From contig OX638368.1 in NCBI GenBank assembly GCA_951812925.1, positions 19,345,187 to 19,409,186 of the forward strand: a stretch of 64,000 bases of DNA. Reading direction: 5' to 3'. The position numbers were made by a program, and so were the translations under genes. Under the pieces are notes generated by a model, which saw nothing but the letters and a program-made list of their open reading frames with translations, had not been told where the DNA came from and ran no database searches. Below are positions 42,472 to 54,015 of this stretch, in pieces. Source of the DNA: Calliopum simillimum (taxonomy: Eukaryota > Arthropoda > Insecta > Diptera > Lauxaniidae). Each line of letters opens with the position of its first letter. The stretch's first letter is position 1.

Positions 42472-44872
42472 TAGGGTGCAGCAAAATTAAAAAAAAAATA
42501 GTGCATCAAAAATTATCATAGATTAAGATCTTAAAACAAAAACTGCATACTTAGTTTTGGTCAAAACCCCCGGAGAGATGGCCCGCCCGGGGCTTGAATG
42601 AAGGTCTAAACTACAAAAATAATTGTTTTTTCGCAGTTTATTTATTTTATCTCAAAAACCACGAAACTATTGGTAGTAATTCATCCTAAATCTTTGAAAG
42701 GGATTAATTTTCTACATTTTTTGTTTTTTTCTCATTGCTCTACAGTGGAGTTTGCCCTATGGAAGTCGCGGAAGAATTTCAAATTTTTTGATTCAAAAAA
42801 CGGTTTTTTTCCTATAACTCAAGATACAAGAGACACCCAAAAACTTTAGACCTCAATAAATGAAGGAATTCTATTTTCCTATAGTCTTGCTTTGAAATCT
42901 TTATTCCAAAAGTAAACGATTTCCCGCTAGAGGCCGAAATTTGTTAAAAATAATTGTATATCATGTAAAAGCGACCTTTTTATGTTATGATTTTGAAACA
43001 TACCCAAAATTATGATAAGAAACTAATGAAGAAGTCAAGAGCTTTCTAACGTGGTCTTTAAAGTAGGAATCGGTCGAAATTTCCGCGAGACATGACAGTT
43101 TTTACATACTTGGTATTTTTTGTAAAGTTCTGATTTTGGGTATTTTTGTTTCACGGTGTATTTTGCATCCACAACTTACAATTTTTTTGTTTATTACCTT
43201 ACGTTAAAAGACGATAAACAGCGCAACTTTCAGGACCAAGAATGTCAAAATCGGTTTGTAGTTTCCTTGCGAATTTCAAATACGGCTTTTTTTGAGTATG
43301 AGCGACTGTATACCCTAGATACCGTAAAAAATGTGTACTATTATATCCAAAAAACTGTAGGAAATATATTTTGCTGTATTTTGCTACTAAAATTCATCTT
43401 TCCACAGCTAACAATTTGTGCCCTAGAGGCCGATTTTTGTGAAAATAAAATCATATTTTTAGAAATTTTTATTTTGAAGCGACCTTTTGATGTTTTTGCT
43501 TACAAATTTTTCAAAAATTTTTTTAAAGAATTTAAGATAAGATCAAAAACTTTCAAACGCAGTCTTTAGAATAGAAATTGGTTGAAATTTACGCGAGATA
43601 TGACAGTTTTTATATACTCTGTGATACAAAAAAATAACCAAAAATCATATCTGCACAATAAAAAAATACTCATATCCCTCTCTTATAACTTTTATATCTT
43701 GCGTAAATTCCAACCGATTTCTTTTTCAAAGACCACGTTTGAAAGCTTTTAACTTTTTCTTAAGTGCCTTTTTAAAATTTTTGGAAAATTTGTAAGCAAA
43801 AACATCAAAAGGTCGCTTCAAAATAAAAATTTCTAAAAATATGATTTTTTTTTCACAAAAATCGGCCTCTAAGGCACAAATTGTTAGCTGTGGAAAGATG
43901 ACTTTCAGAAGCAAAATATAACAAAATATATTTCCTATAGTTTTTGGGATATAATAGTACACATTTTTTACGGTATTTAGGGTATACAGTCGCTCATACT
44001 CAAAAAAGCCGTATTTGACATAAATTGAAAAAAATCCAAAATCTCAGGCTGAAATTCGCAAGGAAACTACAAACCTATTTTAACATTCTTGGTCCTAAAA
44101 GTTGCGCTGCTTATCGTCCTTTAACGTAAGGTAATAAACATAAAAAAATCTTTAGTTGTGGATGCAAAATACACTGTGAAACGAAAATACCCAAAATCAG
44201 TACTTTACAAAAAATAACAAGTATGTAAGAATTATCATATCTCACGCAATTTCAATCCGATTTCCATTCTAAAAACCATGTTAGCAGCTCTTGATTTTTT
44301 CATCAGTTTCTAATCAAAAGTTTGGGTATATTTTAAAACCAAAACAATAAAAAGGTCGCTTTTTCATGATACACGATTATTTTTAACAAATTTCGGCATC
44401 TAGCGGGAATCTGTTTACTTTTGAAATAAAGATTTTAAAGCAAAACTATAGGAAAACAGAATACCTACATTTATTGAGGTCTAAAGTTTTTGTGTGTGTC
44501 TCTTGTATCTTGAGTTATAGGAAAAAAACCGTTTTTTGAATCAAAAAATTTGAACTTCTTCCGGGACTTCCATAGGGCAAACTTCACTGTAGAGCAATGA
44601 GAAAAAAACAAAAAATGTAGAAAATTAATCCTTTTCAAAGATTTAGGATGAATTGCTACCAATAGTTTCATGGTTTTTGAGATAAAATAAAAAAACTACG
44701 AAAAAACAATGATTTTTGTCGTTTAGACCTTCACTCAAGCCCCGGGCGGGCCATCATTTCTGGGGTTTTGACCAAAACTAAGTATGCAGTCTTTGTTATA
44801 AGGCCTGCTCCTAAGATAATCTTTAATGCAACCTATAATTTTCCCATTATTTCGAAAAAGTGCTGCACCCTA
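42472..44872. mobile_element. Palindromic hAT-like element, 2.4 kb
   Basis: The termini TAGGGTGCAGCA and TGCTGCACCCTA are flanked by a perfect 8-bp TSD, ATAAATAA (42464-42471 and 44873-44880). The element is nearly all inverted repeat, with arms of about 1.15 kb meeting near 43650. Arm landmarks are GCCCGCCCGGGGCTTGAATG at 42585 mirrored at 44733, and AAAGGTCGC-type boxes. The longest frame (137 codons at 43156) is mirrored and damaged in the other arm and shows no domain. It is nonautonomous; the transposase must come from elsewhere. Confidence 0.88.
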
Positions 44873-44880
44873 ATAAATAA

Positions 44881-45437
44881 CGTTTTTAAAATGTTTGGCT
44901 TAAGCATCAAAAAGTTTCAAGGGTTCCCGATTTCTTTTGGTTTTGATCTCGTTACCATTTTTAGTGAATCCAATTTTATTACCATACTCTTTTTAAAAAT
45001 ATTTAATTAATGTAACTAATATGTTTTTATAACGAACATCAACACCACCCCATTTACATATCAAACTTTTATTTATTTTCAAGTTCTGTATTCAGATGTA
45101 GACTTTTAAAAATTAAAATATTTTGATTAAAACTAACGAAAGGCGTAAAATAATTGCTACATTTAGCTAACTATTTGGGTCACTGGGGCGATTGTTTAGA
45201 AACACTTTATAATTTATGCAAATTTTTTTCATTCCTAATTTATTTTTATCGTAAAAACAAAACAAAAAAAAAAAGGTTTATTTTTTTTTTTTCAAACAAA
45301 ATCAGAAATCAATCGAACGCGAAATTAAATATGAGACAGGAAATTTTTTAAATCGCTTAAAGTACATTATTAAATGAGAAATTAACTATACAAAACTTAC
45401 ACACAAAATATATCAAATTTTCGATCTTAATTTTATA
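44881..45437. other. Unassigned AT-rich interval
   Basis: No element ends or coding sequence recognised. Homopolymer runs near 45240-45300. Confidence 0.35.
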
Positions 45438-46200
45438 CTAGCCTACTTTGCCCGCTACGCCAGGGATTTTTTTTTTTTTTTTTTCGATTCCCAATAGCCA
45501 ACGCCAACGCCACTGCCACCTCACCAATAAAAAATTTAGGTATTATGGAAAAGTTAATATCGTTTCAAACCATCTTAAAAATTCCCAATAGCATAGCTGG
45601 GGTATCCCAGGAAACTATCAATTATGGCTTGTTGATAGTTCGCCTTAGATGTTTTTCCTCTAGTATATCTATATATTCTTCGTTTTGACAATGAAGCCTT
45701 CGGGTGTCACAGGGAACTATCAGTTAAGGTTTTTTGAGAGTCCGCCATAGATTTTTACCCTCTCGTATGCCTAGATATTCTTCGTTTTAACTATGGAGCC
45801 TTCGGATGACCTTCGGGTGTTCCAAAAAACTATCAGTTGAAGTTTGTTGATAGTTCGCCATAGATTTTTTCCCTCTCGTATACCTCGATATTCTTCGTTT
45901 TGACTATCAAGCCTTTGGGTGACCTTCGGCAAACTTCGGGTGAACCAGAAAACTATCAGTTAAAACTTGTTGAAAGTTCGCCATAGATATTTTCCCTCTA
46001 GTGTACCTAGATATTCTTCGTTTTGACTATAAAGCCTTCGGGTGGTCTTCCGAAACCTTCGTGTATAGCATAAAAACATTCCCATACCTGAGATACACTG
46101 ACTTCTAAATTTTCAGCTCAATTGGCCGAATAGTTTCTGAGTGATTATGCTTCAGACAGACAGACAGACACACCCGGATACATGATGATGACACCTATAA
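45438..46200 (-). mobile_element. DINE-1/Helentron-like element, minus orientation
   Basis: Reading the minus strand, the 3' end is ...GCGGGCAAAGTAGGCTAG with CTAG at 45441-45438 followed by T. Inside are four copies of a ~115-bp unit containing ATATTCTTCGTTTTGAC (45665-46025). The 5' side has GTCT repeats (46155-46175) and AATCACTCAGAAACTATTCGGCC. The same parts form the plus-strand copy at 53914-56977. The 5' terminus is degraded. No Rep/helicase frame. Confidence 0.75.
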
Positions 46201-46893
46201 AAATGCAATGAAAATTAGAAAATACGAAATAAAAACTCCCTAACTGTCCGTTAACACAAACCTTCATTCATTTATCGTTACATACATGTCGATGTTTGAC
46301 AGTTGAACTCGATTTGGGTTCGAAAAAAAAGTGTCTCATTTACGGATATATGATGTGTCCCATACCCGAAACATGACACTGTTTCAGCAATGCCAAAAAA
46401 TAATGTTTTAAAGCATGACACTTTCCTTTTCAATTGGCTAAGCCAAAAATATAGCACTTTGAAACAGATCATAAAAAACTACTCACAGTCGAATTGCGAC
46501 ACAAGGTGTGAAACTATAATAAGCAATAGATTTTCACTTCGGTGTTGGCTTAAAAACTTGGTCATATCAAGACGACAATTCAACAGTAGTCAGATTGGCA
46601 ATATTTATTGTGTATGATAGAAAAAATCGACTGTCCCGTACCCGGAAGTGTCCCACAATCGGTGACTCTCCCCTATATAAGCAGCTATGATTCTGTTCCC
46701 TCCCATGGCCTTTCCTTATTGCTCTTAACTAATAATTCTAAGTGTAAGGAACTTTTACAAAAATCACTGTTGGTTCTCACTAAATTAAGAATATTAAATT
46801 AGTATGAAGTTTCAAATTTTTTCCTTAAAGTAACCGAATGCAATATTTCCCACGAATAATTGTTTTATTTTACCTAAGCATTTATAACATACG
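46201..46893. other. Unassigned
   Basis: Contains variants of TGTCCCATACCCG / TGTCCCGTACCCGGAAGTGTCCCAC (near 46352 and 46630) and GTGTCTCATTTACGG, suggesting an old repeat. No coding region. Confidence 0.35.
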
Positions 46894-47804
46894 CACAGTG
46901 GGAGGTTTCACACATTTAGTTAGGAAAAAATAAAAGAAGTACTCTTTTTACTCCTATGATGCGTTAGCTGTACCTAGTTAAGAAAAAGTCGAAATCGAAT
47001 ATTTTATATGTGTAAAGAAAACGAAAACAGATATCGACCTGAAAATTTGTACAAATAAATGCGTTAACATGAGCAATATTGTGGTACAATATGAAGTAAT
47101 TCGGTAAACGTACACTGACCTTGAAATTTTTGTGACATTTGCCAGAAGATTTATAAGTTTTTCCAGCAAATACATAGGATCGGATAAAGATATCAACTTG
47201 AAATTTATTCCAATATTAAAGATCTGTATTCAGGAGGATCTACCCAAATTTAGTGCATACAGGTCAACGGTTACGCCCACATAATACTCTTCATATAAAT
47301 TGCGCCTCGTAGCAGTCATTGTGTCTTAAAAATTGCATAAAAAAGGAAGATGCAAGTAGACGCACCTCAAGTTTGGTCCTTGCAATCGCAAAATATGTAT
47401 TTATTAAATTGAACATAAATTACCGGAACCCCCGGTGAGGCACTAAAGTTCTACACGAGAGAAACTGAGAAACTTATAACACGTAAGCAGAGCACAGACC
47501 AATGACTTAAAATATACTCACATACCTTATAACTTTAATAATCACCAACAACTGTATGAAAATTGTCTTAGTCTATCTTAAATTTGAAGTTAAACAAGGT
47601 GCGTAAATGATAGCAAAATTGTTTACTAAAATTTTTGAAATCAAAGTTCACATTTGGCAGCATGCAGCTGGCAGAATGGCAAACGCAAAGTAAAAATTTT
47701 AATACCGTTAGGCACAGTGGATCATTTGAATGAAAAAAATTGCCCAAATAACGACTTTGAAATTTGATTTAATTCCAGCTAGATGTATCAAATCTCCCAC
47801 TGTG
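46894..47804. mobile_element. Transib-like nonautonomous element, TSD atacg
   Basis: The left end CACAGTGGGAGGTTTCACAC and right end (complement CACAGTGGGAGATTTGATAC) give about 26 bp of TIR. Flanks are atacg at 46889-46893 and 47805-47809. A 5-bp TSD with a CACAGTG start is the pattern of Transib, whose ends resemble the V(D)J heptamer. There is no transposase. The interior is unique AT-rich sequence. Confidence 0.65.
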
Positions 47805-47809
47805 ATACG

Positions 47810-48285
47810 GAGACATACGCAATTTCAGTCAATTATTTTTGTATAGTTCAATAATTGGTTTTAATTTGGAAACATTTGTGTTTTGTTTTCTTTTTGTCGT
47901 CACAATGTACAATGGGATAGAGTTAAAATTACCGGTAAAAAATAAATAGCAATATATGTTATATTTACTAAAACAATATAACCTACACTTTTACAAAACT
48001 TAAAACTTTTTAACGTAAATATGGTCCTTCTCATCCTCAATGTTAACTTTGTGCCATTGGAAACGAAATTAAAAAAAAAAATCAACTTATAGTCTTATTA
48101 TGTATGACGAAACGATTCGAGTGACATTAGCCGTGTTTTTTTTTTGACGCGTATATACAATTGTGGTAAGTTTCAAATTGCGATAACTTATGAACTTATT
48201 TAAAAATATCCACAACTGTATATAGTCGTCAAAAGAAACACGTCTATTAACTGAAATATTTGTTTACAAATTTTCTAATTTGAGC
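47810..48285. other. Unassigned
   Basis: No recognisable element or gene. Confidence 0.35.
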
Positions 48286-48289
48286 TTAA

Positions 48290-49309
48290 GGGGAGATATA
48301 CACCTAGACGTTTTAAAAAATCTATTTTATTTTTTTCGCATATTCTTTAAGTTTGACGTCTTAAGAACGCCTGGTGAAAAGGGCAAGGTAATATCTTGAT
48401 AAATAAGCGAGTTACAGCCGAAAACGTAAACGGGTCGGCGCAGTTTTTTTTTTTTTGCGGTTTTCCTGGCAGCATGCACGTTCAATAATGGTGTCACCTC
48501 ACTACTCGAAATAATGAACATGTTGGAAATATCGGTTGGGTCAGGAGCGCACTTATTCGCTACGCAAGAAGATAAAACTCGCATAGCGAAAGCCGAGCTG
48601 CAAGCGCAGAAACAGACAAAAGAAAGTCGAATACGGCGCCGACAACAAAATTTAGAAGCCATGAGCATTCCGTCGACCATAGACGACGTACACTACGGGC
48701 CTGGTATCGACGATTCCATGTAATTTGACAAATTTTATCATTTATTCATTCCTAAATTTTCAAACGCATTTTTCTCGAAACAACGTTTTTCAACTTGGTA
48801 CCCAAAATTTCTCCAAAACCAATGAACCGATTGCCTTGAAACTGGTTGTGCTTTATTCTATGCACTATTTTCTAGTAGATGTCATAGGATTTTTATTTTT
48901 CCTTACTTATTTTTTTTTTTTATGAGCAAAATAATTATTAATTTTTGTCCCAAAAATCATTACTTATGTTCAAACGTTTGCCATTTTGTCATAAATCGAT
49001 ATTTTCAAAATCGGCTATGACATCTACTAAATTATAGTATCTATTTTAATAATCTTCGTGGTTTTTTGCTTTCAGATGATTTTTCAAGAAACGCCAGTGG
49101 GTACCGTGTATGAAGATTTTTTCACGGCTCTTCAAGGAATATGCGATATCTCGAAATATTTTCAATATTTTGTAATAAACAAAAATTTAACATATACTTA
49201 AATATGTATACTTTCATTTAGTTTAAACTCCGATCCGAAATTTGATATAGTTTTCCTACAAAAAAATCTCAAAAATTACCTTTTTTTTGCCTTCTAGGTG
49301 TATCTCCCC
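48290..49309 (+). mobile_element. 1.0-kb TTAA element with transposase relic (Kolobok-like)
   Basis: TTAA at 48286-48289 and 49310-49313 bounds the TIRs GGGGAGATATACACCTAGA and TCTAGGTGTATCTCCCC. A TTAA target plus the coding relic at 48469-48723 point to Kolobok rather than piggyBac. It is internally deleted. Confidence 0.7.
48469..48723 (+). pseudogene. C-terminal relic of a DDE transposase
   Basis: The frame reads AACTFNNGVTSLLE, then an ATG at 48514, then ISVGSGAHLFATQEDKTRI, a charged Lys/Arg/Gln helix (SRIRRRQQN) and the end YGPGIDDSM. This recalls the C-terminus of insect 'Mutator-like transposase domain'/Kolobok proteins (FN.G...LL, G....., D..R, a basic RRR stretch and a YG.G end). 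Only the tail is left, without catalytic residues. The family call is from memory of these motifs. Confidence 0.55.
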
Positions 49310-49443
49310 TTAAGCAATGCTAGTTCTTAATAAAGATTTCAATCAGTTGACATTAATGAGAGACTACAGTCTCTTTATTCGTTTCGTTGTACATGTTAAG
49401 GCTGTTAATGTCGTTATTTCGCCCCTGTTTTTGTTTTCGACTT

Positions 49444-49600
49444 TTATTCATCCCTATTATGAAATCCGACCCAGTCAATAATGGTCGATTTTCCCAGTGC
49501 AGAGTCGGGACCACACTTATCAATACAAGCTTTTGTTTCAACGGCGTTTTTTCCAAGTAAGAAGCAATGTTTTATCAACACAAGAAATTTATATTTTTCC
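49444..49600 (-). pseudogene. Mariner transposase N-terminal fragment
   Basis: On the minus strand, LIKHCFLLGKNAVETKACID and SALGKSTIIDWVGFHN match the first helix-turn-helix of irritans/mauritiana-type mariner transposases. It then stops, and the continuation is out of frame. The middle part of a mariner transposase occurs at 57380-57740 in plus orientation. Confidence 0.7.
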
Positions 49601-50064
49601 GATGTTTTGAAAATAGCAAATCGTCGCCTCAATTCTCTTTTGCCCCATACGCACGTTAGTGTATTTCGAGAAAATCGAAAAAGAAAGTTTGAACTTAAAA
49701 CAAACAAAATTGGTCAGAAAAAGTACCATCGAAATTCAAAGAAAAGAATTTGCTGATTAATTGGCTAACTCAGCGCAAAATTTAAAAAATGGGACTAAAG
49801 TACTTTTCGCGATATTTGATATTTTATCAGATAAGTCAAATGGACACTTTGCTCCATACAATACAAATAAATTAAAAACTGTTTTTTTCATGCATTTAGA
49901 GCAAACTGGCCTTTAGAAACTATGACAATAGAGCAAATAAAAACGTTAGTTTTTTAACTTAACATACATAACAGTGTAAATAGGGCAAATGAATTAAAAA
50001 CATTATTAATAAGAACACGTAGTAGATATTACTAGTTTCCTTAAATAAAAATTAATAACAAATA
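49601..50064. repeat. Left arm of a broken inverted repeat
   Basis: TCGTCGCCTCAATTCTCTTT near 49621 mirrors AAGAGAACTCAGGCGACGA near 50962. TGGACACTTTGCTCCATA near 49841 mirrors TATGGAGCAAAGTGGACA near 50832. So a foldback of about 1.4 kb straddles the start of the next element. Confidence 0.6.
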
Positions 50065-51012
50065 GTAAGGGTGCTACCATTGGCCTGGCCAAATATTAAA
50101 TGCCCTACACTGCAGAATTTGAAATTTTCGATTGCATAGGAGGTGCCATGCCTTGTCCGTGTTCGACTAGCTTTTGCTCAGAGCTTTCACTAACTATTCC
50201 TAGTATCTGTGCGAAATTTTATTACATTTCTTCAAATAAGCTTGCTCTACAGCGTTTGGAAAACTTTGTGTGTATTGTATGTTAGATGCCACGCCCTCTT
50301 GTCCAAATCAACCAATTTTTTAATCAGATCTTGTATTTTTTATCATTGGTGGATGAGTTAAATTTGGATTGTTTATATCAAAAAACGCATTCAGTTAAGT
50401 ATTTTAAAACTTTTGCTTTTATGGGAGGTACCACATCCTTTTGCCCGAATACACCTAATTTTTGCTCAAAGCTTGTAACTATTATCCCCTGTATCTGTGT
50501 GTATTTTGGTTGCGTTATCGCTAAAAAGGCTCTTAATATTGAGTTGTGAATATTTTTTTTTTTGTATGGCCGGTAGGCGTGTCCGTTGACCGATTTTGCT
50601 CATTTTCAATCCCACGAACTAACGTTGACGAAGGAGGTAATGTACCAAATTTCATCGAATTATCTGTCTTAGTTCATAGAAAATTTTTAAAAGAAAAACG
50701 ATAATGAAAGTTTTCTATGTCTATAGGGCAAATAAGAATTTAAAACTTTTTTTTTTCATATAAAACTTGCTCCATAAACCAAAAATTGGCTTTTGGAGAA
50801 AATAAGAAATAAAAAAGTTAAAAAGCATGGCATATGGAGCAAAGTGGACACTGCATATCTCAGAAACTAAAAGAGATAGATGCATTCTGAGAACAGCGTT
50901 AGAAAGATCATGTTTCATAACCTATGGAACAAGCCTTAGCTCAAAATGTCAAAAAATGCCGATGGGGCAAAAGAGAACTCAGGCGACGAAATGTTGTTTC
51001 ACTGAAATCACT

Positions 51013-51394
51013 GTAATAGCTTAAACACAATTGGAGCGTACGACGACTTTCGCCCGACGAATAATCGCTGTCAAAATTAAAACACACAAGAGTATATGAA
51101 GTTGAACACAACCGCACAGGACGACGAATATTCGTTGCAAAGAACTAGTTTTAATTTTGTCACCAGCGGCAGCGGAAAAATACGTTTTTAATGTGAAATT
51201 TTTAGATTTCTTAAAAAAAAAATTCTAAGAATATGAGATTTTATTTAATATTTAATTATTAAAATTGTGATCAGACATAAACAACAATTTAAAATAAAAA
51301 CAACTATTGGCGTCGTCGCTATGATTTTGTTTAACAGAGCGAATATTCGTCGTGCGAAATTCGTCGTACGCTCCAATTGTGTTTAAGCTATTAC
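51013..51394. mobile_element. 380-bp MITE with CACAATTGGAGCGTACG ends
   Basis: TIRs read ATAGCTTAAACACAATTGG, then AGCGTACGACGA, mirrored at 51362-51392, with TA duplicated at each side. The interior has CGACGAATATTCG-type boxes. No coding sequence. Confidence 0.75.
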
Positions 51395-51411
51395 TTTTGA
51401 AACAAACGTCA

Positions 51412-53170
51412 GATAACACTAGTTTACAGCCAAAATTCCCAGTGATTGCCATTATTCATTTTATATGTAAAATGGGCTGCTGATTCCGAAAATCGCATTA
51501 TTTTTTTTTTTTTTTCTTTCGTGTCGTTTTCGAGATATCGGTCATTTTCGGTTTTTGGACCAAAAAAAAAAAAAAGATAGTTCCACTTAAATTCAAATAT
51601 CTCAAGAACCAAGGTTTTTGTTTTTTATCGTATGTCATATTAAAGGTAATTTAATTACCTACAAATGATATTCACATCACTTTTTGGTTGGCTTGTTAGT
51701 TTCGGCGAAATGCATTGATTTCTAAAAAAACATTTTTTTTTTCGAAAAAATTAAGAAAAAATCAAAATCAACTTCAAATTTTTACAAGAAAAAATAACTT
51801 TGTTATAAGATTTTGTGTTTTTGTATCTTAGACTATATATCTATAAAAAAAAATAAGATACCACTTAAGAAAATCGAGGGAAAAATGTAAAAGTTGTATA
51901 GAATTCATTGATAAGTTACCAAAATGCGTTTTTTCCTATTTTTCCGTTTTTTTTTTGTAATAAACTGTTCGATAATTTGAAATTTTTTGTAAATCACATG
52001 AGAAAATCCAAAAAATTCTTAAAGTAGTCGTTCAAAAAAAAAAAAAATACCCGTGTCTCGTCGTTTTTCTCCAGCACGTCAGATTTTTTTTAATCGATTT
52101 TTGAAGTTTTTTAATCTACTGTACATGAAAAAACAAAAATAACGCATTCTTGTGTTAAATCGATGAATCTAACTATATGATCCTTACATCTGAGGTGTAT
52201 CATGTCTTCAGTAAACTTATGCAGGATATTGCGGGGAATATTTTTGTAGAAAATTTTAACCCTCTAAAACCCTCACATGTCGGTCATTTTGTAAATCACA
52301 CATTTTGACCTACATGTGGGGGTTCTAGAGGGTTAAAATTGTTTACAAACATATTCCTCGTAATAACCTGAATCAGTTTACTGAACACATGATACACCTC
52401 AAATGTAAGGATCATATAGTTAGATTCATCGATTTAACTCAAGAATGCGTTATTTTTGTTTTTTCATGTACAGTGGACTAAAAAACTTCAAAAATCAATT
52501 AAAAAAAAATCTGACGTGCTGGAAAAAAACGACGAGACACGGGTGTTTTTTTTTTAACGGCTACTTTAAGAATTTTTTGGATTTTCTGATGTGTTTTACA
52601 AAAAGTTTCAAATTATCGAACAGTTTATTACAAAAAAAACAAAAAAATAGGCAAAAACGCATTTTAGTAATTTATAAATAAATTGTATACAACTTTTACA
52701 TTTTTCCATCGATTTGCTTAAATAGTATTTTATTTGCTTAACAAATATATAGACTATGAACTAAAAAACAAAATGATTTTTTAAATTTTTCTTTCTTATA
52801 TAAATCTGCAGTTGATTTTGACTTTTTTTTAATTTTTTCGAAAAAAAATATTTTTTTTTTTCAGAAATCAATTTATTTCTCCGAAACTAACAAACCAGCC
52901 AAAAAGTGATGTGTACATCATTTATAGGTAATTTAATTACCTTTAATATTACATACAATACGTTTAAACGTTTTTGAGATTTTTGTATTTAAGTGGAACT
53001 ATCTTTTTTTTTTGGTTAAAAAACCGAAAATGACCGATATCTTGAAAACGACACGAAAGAAAAAAAAAAATAATGCAAATTTTCGGAATCAGCAGCCTAT
53101 TTTACATATAAAATGAATAATGACATTCAATGAGAAAAAATTTTTTAGTCATTTGTAAACTAGTGTAATC
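51412..53170. mobile_element. Palindromic element, 1.75 kb
   Basis: Arms of about 870 bp meet near 52300. AACACTAGTTTACA at the left mirrors TGTAAACTAGTGT at the right. Inner pairs: TAAAATGGGCTGCTGATTCC (51470) with GGAATCAGCAGCCTATTTTA (53086), and GAACTATC(T) with AGATAGTTCC. The centre has AACCCTCTAAAACCCTCACATGT facing its complement. No TSD was found, unlike the other three palindromes. Confidence 0.8.
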
Positions 53171-53913
53171 ATCAAATTTCTACCTACTTTTTTGAAAGCT
53201 AGTTCTTACTAAAAAATATTAATTCTGTATCTGTGTTTCAGACCACGAACTTATCGGCCGATGTGTAAATTTGGCTGACATTTTGTTAGAAATTAATAAA
53301 ATTTGTCTCTGTTTTCGCGAAAAGTTTACTTGATGATGTGGAATTGGTAACATAAGTTTAAAAAATTATATAGGTCAAATAACCGATTATTATCGCACAT
53401 AATGTGTATGACAATACTTTTGTCTTTATGAACTTACCACACTTTCAAAATAAACTATTCATATAAGACTATCAACTTAAAGAGTCTTATAAAAAATTAA
53501 AAGCAATTAATCGAGGAACATAGTTTTGATGCTTTTAAAGAATAAACAACTTCGATGGTTTTATAAAATTCTTGTCAAATAATTGGCGATAAATTCATAT
53601 CTTTAAGTGAAAAACTTTTAAAAACTTGTTGTAGTAACAGCAAAAATAACATAGAAATGCACCTAATAAAATAGCAATATTGTTAACTTCAGATAAAAAC
53701 AATATTTTCAACTTACAGAAAGCATATTGCGTAAAGTGCATTTTACTCAAATTAAAAATAATAAAAAAATTGTTAAGATTCATAAATCTTTTGTTTTTAA
53801 ATAAAAATAAAATACACGCAAGGTTAAAAAAAGCATGAGCCTGCAAACGCGCAGCTCGGGCGCCCAGTTCCGCTGAATGCACTGTGCGCGGCGCCAAACA
53901 ATATTTAATATCA
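53171..53913. other. Unassigned
   Basis: No gene. A GC-rich patch near 53838-53895 (CGCGCAGCTCGGGCGCCCAG) stands out against AT-rich surroundings. Confidence 0.35.
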
Positions 53914-54015
53914 TCTATATATATAAAAATTACTGTGTGTGTGTCTGTGTGTGTGAAGCATTATCACTCAGAAACCATTCGGCCAATTGAGCTGAAAATT
54001 TGGAAATGAGTATAT

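Noticed and set aside
43156..43569. 137-codon frame as a gene
   Set aside because: It lies in one arm of the palindromic hAT-like element; the mirrored arm has a damaged version (78 codons, minus strand). No domain is visible, so it is an open stretch in AT-rich repeat DNA.
48327..48680. 117-codon minus-strand frame
   Set aside because: It is the shadow of the transposase relic on the plus strand, whose sequence gives the recognisable pattern.
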